A stretch of DNA of 11,846 bases, taken from assembly GCA_001430745.1 (NCBI GenBank), contig KQ481993.1, positions 422,021 through 433,866 on the forward strand, read 5' to 3'. Position numbers and translations under genes: made by a program. Source of the DNA: Auxenochlorella pyrenoidosa. Lineage: Eukaryota; Chlorophyta; Trebouxiophyceae; Chlorellales; Chlorellaceae. Below the pieces are notes generated by a model, which was not told the DNA's origin, searched no databases, and was given only the letters and a program-made list of their open reading frames with translations. Below are positions 1 through 7,800 of this stretch, in pieces. The first letter of the stretch is position 1; each line of letters begins with the position of its first letter.

Positions 1-572
1 GTCTGCGCCCCCACCCCCCCACCCCCCCACCCCACCCCCCCCACCCCCCACCCCCCCCACCGCCCCCGCTCCCTTCTGCCTTCTTGCAGCCCTTCCTGCC
101 CGCCGCCCCTTTCTGTCCCTGCCACTGGTGCCAGTACTGGCGTGTGCGCGCAGATCTGCTCTTGAGCACACATGCTACATACCAACTCTCGTGTCAGCAG
201 CAAGGCATCCCACGCACACCACCCTACCCCGCGCACATGGCTAGCACATAGCAGCGCTGCCTTCTCTGACACGGCCGCAACTCACGTTCATCCACTGTAC
301 ACAAAGCAGTGTCAGGGGATACAGGCTGTACAACAGTGTAGCACTGCACGTGATCAGGTGTGAACGGGCAGGCACACAAGACACTGCATGCAGTGTTTTG
401 TACACGCGGCATGTGCATTGAAGTGGCAGCCAAGCACTGGCGCCGACCACGGCAGGCACAGCTGGCGGACTGAAAGCTGGCCTTGGATAGTGGGAAGCGG
501 CTGTGGGTGGGCAACGGCGCCAAGACATGAGCCTTCAAGAGCTGGCAGGCTTGCTCTGCATGCTCTCCCGCA
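1..572. other. Region downstream of the secreted glycoprotein gene
   Basis: Bases 1-68 are nearly pure C/A (CCCCCCA units). They are followed by CTTCTGCCTTCTTGCAG ending at 90, which looks like a plus-strand polypyrimidine tract and splice acceptor and could belong to a neighbouring plus-strand gene entering from the left. Frames after 90 close within about 60 to 160 bases and match nothing I know. The rest (about 180-572) is the likely 3' UTR or spacer of the minus-strand gene. No TGTAA signal was seen in its sense. Confidence 0.4.
381..396. repeat. Perfect 16-bp palindrome
   Basis: ACACTGCATGCAGTGT is its own reverse complement with no spacer. It lies 177 bp past the stop of the secreted glycoprotein gene, in the probable 3' UTR or spacer. 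It could be a protein-binding site or part of a 3'-end structure; with no loop it is a poor RNA hairpin. Confidence 0.7.
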
Positions 573-674
573 TCAGTAGGGCACGCAGATGCCGCCACGG
601 GCACTGATGGTCATGCAGCGCAGCCGGGGGCAGCAGGCTGTGCGTCGGCTGCACGTCGCGCCACGCCTTGCGCA
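573..674 (-). other. C-terminal six-cysteine, cystine-knot-like motif
   Basis: The last 33 residues hold cysteines at 724, 731, 737, 738, 743 and 753, spaced C-x6-C-x5-CC-x4-C-x9-C. It includes the local pattern RRGATC, TACCPRLRC and GGICVPY-stop. The adjacent CC pair and total spacing fit the inhibitor-cystine-knot (knottin) layout, a small disulfide-stabilised fold found in many secreted proteins with binding, inhibitory or structural roles. The fold is inferred from spacing alone and no specific activity can be assigned. A good acceptor-like CTGCAG just before C724 leaves open an extra short intron between spacer and knot. Confidence 0.6.
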
Positions 675-3600
675 CTGCAGTGCAGGGACAAAGCAGCGGG
701 GAAGCAAGGCATGGTCGGCGTGCGCTGCCCTGCCAAGCATACCAGCCATGCCATCAGTCGGCAGGCAGTCCGGCAGGGTGGGAAGCAGGCTGCGGTCTGG
801 CATCAGGCCATGCATGCACGCAGGCGGCAGACGTGCCGTTGTCTTCTGGGATGGGGGAGGCGCCTTGCGGGGGGCCGGATTCTTGGGCGGGGATGGCAGC
901 GGGCGGTGGGGCGGCCTGGGGGTTTTGCGGGGAGGTGGCCGCCGGGAGGGTTTGAGGGGCGGTGGCGCCCTGGAGGGCGGTGGAGGGGACGGCTTGGGAG
1001 GCGGGGGCGATGGCATTGGGGGTGGCGACGCAGCCGGCGGGGGCGGCGGCGAGGGCCGGGGAGGTGGCGAAGGTGAGGGCGGCTGTGGCGGGTATGGGAG
1101 GAGACTGCATGTGCAGGGGGATGCGCGGCAAGGGAGGCCTCCAGTGAGCGGCGTGGAGGCAATCAATGCCTGGCGCCAATGCCGGATCTGGCCTGCCATG
1201 CAGCGTTCCTTTCGTGAAGAGTGAGTCCAGGTCTCGCGTCAATGGCCCCCCTGGGCTGCGCAGCAATGGACTGGCCCCAGATCATTGATCCCGTCGGACT
1301 GCATAACACTCACTCTCCCAGCACGGCAAACAGGAAGGGCCGTTGGCCTCGCACAAATGGCTGGTAATCGGTGCCTGCGTGCACAGGGGTGCCAGGTGGG
1401 GAGCAAGCGCACTGAGGCCCGGGCAACAGGGTGGGCCATGCGCAGAGGTGCAGCGCACAACACGCCTGGCGAGGCACTGGGTGAGCCTGGTTCCAGGGGG
1501 GCCGGTGATGGAGGATGCCCATAAGACAGGGCTGCGGGTGCGCCTGCCATGAGCAGCGCGCCCAGCGCGGGCGCCGCGGGCGGCAGCTCACTGGCGCCGG
1601 ATGTGTTTGCGTAGCCCACGTACTGCCAGCCCGGCGAGAGGACCGGGAAGGTAGTGTCCGATGCCCAGTACCACTGCCCATCTGCATCAGAAGACATTTC
1701 CAGCCCGTACTGCATGTGCGGAGAAGCAGGTAAGGTACGGAGTTGGATGGTTCCGAGGCCAGGGGCGACGCACAGAATGTTGCCTTGGACGAGGTGCGTG
1801 GGTGTGGTGTGGTGTGTGGAGGGGGCGTCCTGGTGCACCTACCAGTGTGTCAGCCTCCAGGATGGGCACCGGAGAGTTGTAATAGAAGTCTGCATTGAGG
1901 AGTATCGCAACGCCAGGAACGCTGTCCAGGGTGGTACTTTTTGCCAGCGTGGTGTTGCTGGGCAGCAGTGTAACTGGGTCGGGCGTGGTGAGGCGGAACT
2001 TGAATGGGCCGTTAAACACAGTGCAGTAAACCACCGCAAGAATCTGCATTGCAGGGTGCAGGGTAGGGTAGCACAGGTGGGTAGCACAGGGGCCAGGCTG
2101 CTCCTGCGGTCTCGGGAAGCATGGAGTGCACAGCTTTGCAGGGTGCAGGAGGGTACAGCACGTCGGCAGGACGGGACTCTCGGGAATGTGCATGACCGCC
2201 ACCTTGGCAGCACAGCTTCTGATGGCATGTGGCCAGAAACAGAACCACGCGGCTGTAATGGAACAGCCGCCATGGTTGCAGCCAATGCTGACGAAGCGGA
2301 CACTCAAAAGGGCGCCGACTGGAGCTGCTGGCATGGCGGGCTGAGCTTTCGGGTGACGGCACATCAAGGCTGCAGTCACGTGCCGGCATCCATCAAGCAA
2401 CATACCCCGGCCCCCCCGTCACCCCCACCACCCACAACCCACCACCTGAGCCCTGGCACGCACCTGAGCAAGCCGTGTTCTCTGCGGGCCGGTGCGCCAC
2501 ACCACCCAGGCTTTCTTGCCATTGCTGATGGGGTCAGCGCCCCCCGGTGGGGGCGTTGGGAGCCCGGTGAGGGTGAACTGGCTCTGCATCAACACTGGTG
2601 CTCCGCTACCCTTGAGGAACAGGGTCAGGCCACGGGTGGCGCCAGCCATGAACGCCTCAGGGGGATGAGATGCACCTGCGACGATTGGCACAAACCGAGC
2701 GCTTCTGGCTACTTGAGTGGAGTTCCAATACCTGTAAATCATGTCGGCCGATACAACCTGTCTAAATGAGGCACCTGCTGCCAAACTCCGAAGCTCCAAA
2801 TGCACCTTCCACTTGGCATTCTTGATTGCGTTCAATTGAAAAGGGACCCGGCTCGGTGCGCGCCCGCCTCTGCTGTCCATCTTCGCAGCATGCACAGCCA
2901 TAGCAACCATGTCAGAGCCCACGCCTGCAGCACGCCGGCAAATGCAGGATTTCCAGCAGCTCGCAACAAGGACCGCCTGTATGGGCTGGCCTCACCCCCG
3001 GGCATCTCGTGGCCGCACATGCCAACGTGATGATAATGCCGGTGCGCAGGGTCGCCCGCCTGCTCGCCATGGCAGGAGCCCTCAGGCACGGTATCAGGCT
3101 CGTCCACCCACCTCAGCGACAGCACCACCTGCGCCCACAACGGAACCGGGCAGGCAAGCATGTCCAAGGCTGCCTGCATAATTGCAGTCGGGCTTCTGCT
3201 CGCCCACCGGCAGGCTACAGCGCCAGCCAGCCAGGGGATGCTCTGCCCCTGGCCTCAGACCAAGCAGGGCCACCCTTCTTCCCACTCACCTCGCTGGCGC
3301 CCTCCAGCCGCACGCCTTCGATGTCAGCCACCGCCGACGCCTTGCTCCCGCCGTGCAACGCGAGCATGGCGTTGGATGGGGCAGGCGCACCCTCCTCGCC
3401 CTCGCCTGTGGCGCCAACCACGTTAAAGAGGTTCCCGCTCGCACCGCCGCACTGCATGCTCACCGCTCGGCCTGACCATGCGAGCAAGGAGCGAGGGCCA
3501 GCCGGGGTGGGCGAGGCAAGGCAAGGGAGCTGCGTCGCAGGCATCTGCCCCTTACCATGTGAGCTGTGCTGGGGTTGAAAAGCCAGCAGATGCGCGTCGC

Positions 3601-4271
3601 AAATGAACAGCCGTGGCGTGCTGGGAGCGCGAGAGAACGGCTCTCCCTGCACCAGCACTCCTCTGGCCCCTCCCTCACCAGGCATGGCGGTGCCGCGCGG
3701 GCTGCGCGCGGCCAGCGCCGCCCAGTCTGCCAGGAAGCGGGGCCCGTCCAGCAGGCCCTGCTGCAGGCCCCGACCAGGAGTGCTGGACAGCAGGGGCATG
3801 TAGGGAGGCACATCCGCCAGGGCGAAGCGCAGCTCCAGCAGGCCGCTGGCTCCACCAGAACGGCTCAGGTTGAAGCGGGGCAGCGTTAGTACATAGGTAC
3901 TGCACAAAAGGAGGGTGGGGCACCGAGGTGCTGCTGCAGTCAATGGCATGGACTCAAGCTGTCTACTAGGCATGCATTGCGAATGCAAACAGTGAAGCAA
4001 GACGGAATGGGTGCGCAGGTGGGAGTTCTCACCGCAGTGCCGGGGCATGCTGACCGGGCGGGCATGGACTGGCGCCAGCGGCGGCACCGCCGGCAGGCTG
4101 CATGCGCACTCCAGTGGCACCCATAAAGCCGGGGTTCACGTAACCAGCGGCATGGGGAAAGGCGTCGGCATGCAGCACGGTTGCCAGATGCCCTGGAGCA
4201 GCGGTCGCCCGAGTAACGCTGAGGAGCGCCGCGGCAGCTACCGCCACCGGCAGCAGCCAGCCGCAGCCCAT
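573..4271 (-). CDS. Secreted Pro-rich (extensin-like) glycoprotein with a C-terminal six-Cys knot motif, 9 exons
   Basis: Probable cell-wall or extracellular-matrix glycoprotein; I do not recognise the globular family. Proposed exons, in transcript order: 4271-4033, 3899-3556, 3471-3290, 3128-2996, 2924-2464, 2043-1843, 1709-1592, 1374-1314, 1104-573 (TGA). All phases match, giving about 756 aa. Layout: signal peptide 1-25; ectodomain about 26-580 with sequons at N90, N367, N483 and N555 and a His/Cys cluster at 274-295; Pro-rich spacer 583-665; Cys-rich tail 724-756. The last junction rests on an A|GTGAGT donor and a CATGCAG acceptor whose phase restores the SPPPP frame. Without that splice the protein would stop at TGA 1310-1312. 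The start at 4271 was chosen because the hydrophobic leader begins there; an in-frame ATG at 4376 would bury the leader. The function of the ectodomain is unknown. Internal exons are inferred from phase and splice consensus, so single boundaries may shift. Confidence 0.72.
849..1097 (-). repeat. Pro-rich Ser-Pro(2-4) repeat spacer (hydroxyproline-rich type)
   Basis: Residues 583-665 of the secreted glycoprotein are mostly proline, with repeated SPPP and SPPPP units (for example PSPPPPKPSPPPPS), then a basic half containing RRPPPRK and PRPPHRP. In algal and plant wall proteins such motifs are usually hydroxylated and O-glycosylated with arabinose or galactose, forming a stiff rod. The mix of SPPPP units and basic residues resembles extensins and pherophorin spacers. 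On the plus strand the same DNA reads as a Gly-rich ORF, which is its shadow. Confidence 0.85.
3009..3074 (-). other. His/Cys cluster in the ectodomain
   Basis: Exon 4 (3128-2996) encodes C274-H275, then H284, H286, H288, H289, C293 and H295, within the string HRHYHHVGMCGHEM. Such density of His with flanking Cys could bind a metal such as copper or zinc, but no known metal site is recognised. The exon is supported by phase: it enters at phase 0 after a GAG|GTGAGT donor and leaves at phase 1, exactly what exon 5 needs. It is therefore probably real rather than translated intron. Confidence 0.5.
4197..4271 (-). other. Signal peptide coding segment of the secreted glycoprotein
   Basis: Residues 1-25 read MGCGWLLPVAVAAAALLSV followed by TRATAA. 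This is a hydrophobic Leu/Val/Ala core followed by a small-residue A-T-A-A site typical of signal peptidase cleavage. The n-region has no Lys or Arg, which is slightly unusual. The segment argues for ER entry and secretion, and for the ATG at 4271 as the start. Confidence 0.75.
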
Positions 4272-4842
4272 CGCTCCCACCGCCCGCTGCGTTTGCGATG
4301 CTGCAGCGGGCAAAGGATCTATATCTGCTAGAAGGCCCGGCAGAATCGGAGCCCGAAGTTCTCCAGCGGCTGCCACGGGGTGGGCGCCGGCACGGGAGGC
4401 CGCTGTACTTCTGTCGCCCAGCTACAGCGCTCTTGCCGTGTGCAAGAGGCAGGGCCAGAAAAAAAAATGCGAAGTTCGTGGATGTTGGGGTTGATGTGAC
4501 CCCGCTCCTTCCGTGCCACATACGTGGCAGCTGATGCCAGCCACTCAACGCGGCCTCCAGCTTGCACTGCAGACCCAGCGGCCTTGTGCCATCATGTTGC
4601 AGCTCTTGCCTGGAGTATGCTGCGGCAATATTATCCCTGCCGGCTGGGCATCACACTGCTGTCCATGGCCCCATAGCTCCCCTCTGGTACTGTGGGCGGC
4701 TGTTGCTGTAGGAATGCCGTACATGTAATGCCAGGCAGCTGGCAAGATCTAGGCATGTAGAATAGTGCAAGCCTAGCCAGGGCTGGATCTCCGAAACAGG
4801 CAGCCAATGCTTTGCAGCAAGCGCCACGCACCGCCGAACCTC
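4272..4842. other. Intergenic region: SEC15 3' end and upstream region of the secreted glycoprotein gene
   Basis: No conserved coding segment is seen. The stretch 4600-4842 is less GC-rich and probably holds the SEC15 3' UTR. I found no TGTAA polyadenylation signal (the Chlamydomonas type) in the transcript sense. Nine A at 4459-4467 read as T9 in the transcript direction. A weak TATA-like GATATAGA lies near 4317-4324 on the minus strand, about 50 bp before the ATG at 4271. That would leave a very short leader, so it is only a possibility. Confidence 0.5.
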
Positions 4843-7800
4843 TCAGCCGCCGCGCCCGCCGCCGCCAATGCTGCCGCTGCGCTGCGCAGCGTCCGCCGCC
4901 CCAGCGCTGAAGCTGCCCGCGCTGCTGGAAGCCCGAGAGGCCGAGCGGCTCCCTTCTCGCAGCTCCCGCAGCACTCTGTCCACTGTCTTACGGCTGATGA
5001 AGCGCTGCAGGCATCCGCGCGGCAGCAAACACGTGCGGCCGCTCAGTGGCGGTGAAGCGGTGGCTCAAACCGCCAGTGGAGCACAATCTAGCGCTGACGC
5101 CCCTCCCCCCCTCCCCCCCCCCCCACCACACCCCCATCCTTACCCCACCACCCCGGCCCGCACCTCTGCCTGGCCCTTTCTGTGCATGCCGGCAAAGCCG
5201 GAGGCCCTGTCCAGCTCCCGGTACTTGTCCAGCACCAGGCACAGCCGGCGCAGGTCCAGGGCGGCGTGCTTGCCCCCAGCAGCGCCGGGCTGCTGCTCCG
5301 GCTGCAGCAGCTCCTCCAGGCTGCGGAGCGGGGTGGTGTGGGGTGAGGTGGTGTGGGGTGGGCGCGGGGAGGTGCATGAGAGTGTGCTGGCAGCAGCCCG
5401 GAGCCTGCCTCCATCACGCAGCCTGCAGTGTGGGCGGGCGTACTGCAAGTGGAGATACAGGCCTGCCTGTGTGTGCAGGGCTCCCTTAGTCGCCGCCCCC
5501 TGTCCCACCCCACAACAAAAGCAGGCGATGCATCAACTGGCAAGCAGTGCTCAGAACGGCGTGCGCCCGCTGCACACAGGGAGCAACGCGGCGGGCCCTG
5601 CTGCTACGCACAGATTGCTGCTGCCGCACGTGCCAGGCGGCGCGGCGCAGCACGACGCAGCGGGGCTGCCCACCTGCCAAACACCATCATCTCGCAGAAC
5701 AGCATCGGCTCCGCCAGCTCCTCAGCCAGGCCCGGCACGCCCATGCTGCCCGCGGCGCGGCTGCGGGCGGGCACGTCAGCAAGGCCGGGAAGGGGTTGGT
5801 GGCGGTTGTGGCGCCCCAATGCACCCATGTCAGCAATGCCAGGCTCTATCGCCTGTGCAGGCTCCGCTGCTGTGCTTTGTGCATGGCAGAGCAGGCCTGC
5901 GCCCAGCTTGGCGGCAAGCCTGGCAAGCCTGGCGGGCGCCTGCATCCCGCGGGCGGCGTGCTGGGCGGCCCACCTGACTCCGCCCAGGTCTGAGGAGAGG
6001 CGTTGCAGGCCAAAGATGTTGTACTCCGGGATGGCGTCTGCAGCGAGGGGGCCGGGTGGGGTGGGGTGGGGTGGGGTGGGGTGGGCCGAGGTTGTGGCAC
6101 GGGCAGATGCAATGCAAGCGGGGCACTTCACGAAGAGGAGCAAGGGTTCTGGGCTGGCGGTGCCAGCTGTGCCCACCCGACATGAGCTGCAGCATGACGG
6201 CGTCGGCGAGGTAGCGCAGGGAGGCGCGCAGGATGCGCTCTGCGCTGGGCGCCGGCGCCATGCGGGCCACCACACTGGCCACCTCCTGCATGCAGCGGTG
6301 CGGCGCCCAGGTGTGGCGTGCGGCCAGCATTCAGAGGGCTTGGCGTCAGGCCTGGTGGCTGGCAGGGGGAGAGCTGCTGGGCCTGCTCCCTTGTGCCAGC
6401 TGGCAAGACCCGCCTCGGCGCGCCAACTGAGCATGCGGCGGTGCCGTTGCAAGCGTCGCATCTGCACAGCGTCCTGCAGGCGCTAAGCGGGCGTGATCTT
6501 GACAGCAGCAGTGCGATCCAGCTTGCCTTCAAGTACATGATCAGCTCCTCTATGTAGCTGCTGTAGGCGGTACTGCGCTGCTGCTCGGGTGGCGCCCAGT
6601 CCAGCTGCTCCCCCGCCGCCAGCAGCTCCGCCGCTCGCGCCGCCACCGCCTGCACCGCCAGCGCCTCTGCGGAGCTGAGCAGCCCCGCAAACGTGGCGGC
6701 GGCGCTGCCGGCAGCCGCGGATGTCGAGGCGGCAGCGTGGCTGCTGGCGGTGGCGCCTGTGGCTGTGAAGGAGATAACGGTGTGGCCAGATTGCTGGCTG
6801 CCTGCCGGCTGCTGCTGCTGCTTCTGCTGCTGCTGCGAAGCATTCTGCTGCGCACCCAGGCCCGGCTCTCCTGCTGCCGCCCGAGGCGAGCTGGGCGGGG
6901 AGGGCGAGGGGGCGCTGCCGTGGCTGCTGGCCGGGCTGCCAGAGCGGGAGCGCCCGCCTAGCTCGCCGCCGCCGCTGCCGATCCCTCGCAGGTGTTGCCT
7001 GCCCCGAGGCTCCGCCTCGGGCCCCCCTGCCGCTTTCGCCGGCGACCGGCTGCGGCTGCGCTTGCCCGGGCTGGGACTCCTGCTGCCGGCAGCCGCCGCG
7101 GCTGCCGCCGCCGCGGCCGCCGTCTCTGCCGTCTCGCCCCGCGCCTGGGCCAGCGCGAAATCATCCAGGGGCGCCAGGGCATGCATCACTGCCGCCACGT
7201 TGGCCACTAGCTGCAGGGCGGTCTCCACCGGCAGCCCTGCCTGGCCTGCTGCTGCGTCCACCCGCTTCTGAAGGGCGTCCACCACGATGCGGCTAAGCAT
7301 GCGGTCGCGGTACTGCCGCGTGGCCGGCACCACCTCGCCAGCTGTCAGCAGGCCCTTCAGGTATGCCACTGCGCAGGGGGCGGGACGGGCGGGCGGGTGG
7401 GATGGTGCAGGGGTGCACGCATACGCCGTCGCAGGAGGCAAGCCCTGCGCCGAGCCTGCCAGCCGCCTGCCCTGCGCACCCAGCGTCCGCACATCAACTG
7501 CCCCAGGCGGCGCTGTCATAACATGGGGGGAAGCCGGGCTAGTAGGGAATCGCAGATCAGAGTGCCCCATGCCGCACCTGTGTCCACGATGTGGCCTCGG
7601 ATGGTGCGCACCAGCAGCGGCACCATGGGCGTGAAGGGCGCCTTGAAGGGAGGCCTCTTGTTGGCGGCATCCTGCGCAGGGGTGCACACGGGCAGCTCAC
7701 TTCAGCTGGCGGCTACAGGGGAGGCACCAGCAGACAGGCGAGCAAGTGGCAGACGGGCAGGCAAGCAGCAGGTGGGCAGGCACACAGGTTGGTCAGCACG

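Noticed and set aside
573..674. Six-Cys motif considered as a secreted toxin-like or antimicrobial peptide gene
   Set aside because: It is the tail of a larger wall-type protein. The spacing supports only a generic cystine-knot fold, not a specific activity.
589..1224. Long plus-strand Gly-rich open frame
   Set aside because: It is the antisense of the minus-strand SPPPP-encoding exon; poly-Gly arises from poly-Pro codons read backwards, and no splice or start logic supports it.
1239..1591. Continuation of exon 7 of the glycoprotein gene through intron 7 (Ala/Pro-rich frame ending near 1239)
   Set aside because: A GTGAGC donor after 1592 and a CACGCAG acceptor before 1374 fit in phase and lead to the compact FVRGQRPFLFAVLG segment and the Pro-rich exon. 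The read-through frame ends in composition typical of translated intron.
4317..4324. GATATAGA as a firm TATA box
   Set aside because: Distance to the ATG would leave almost no leader, and a single weak match is expected by chance.
4868..6486. Two overlapping long plus-strand open frames (4868-5977 and 5428-6486)
   Set aside because: They run across SEC15 exons 13 to 17 on the opposite strand. High GC keeps stops rare. The minus-strand frame carries family-level conserved blocks and these do not.
6128..6526. Read-through of exon 12 of SEC15 into a longer C-terminal frame
   Set aside because: The frame stays open past 6527 but conservation stops sharply at MYLK and resumes in another frame at 6285, which points to an intron rather than a truncated divergent protein.
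6809..6850. Trinucleotide repeat considered as a CRISPR or tandem-repeat array
   Set aside because: It is an impure CAG/CTG tract coding for glutamines in frame, without spacers.
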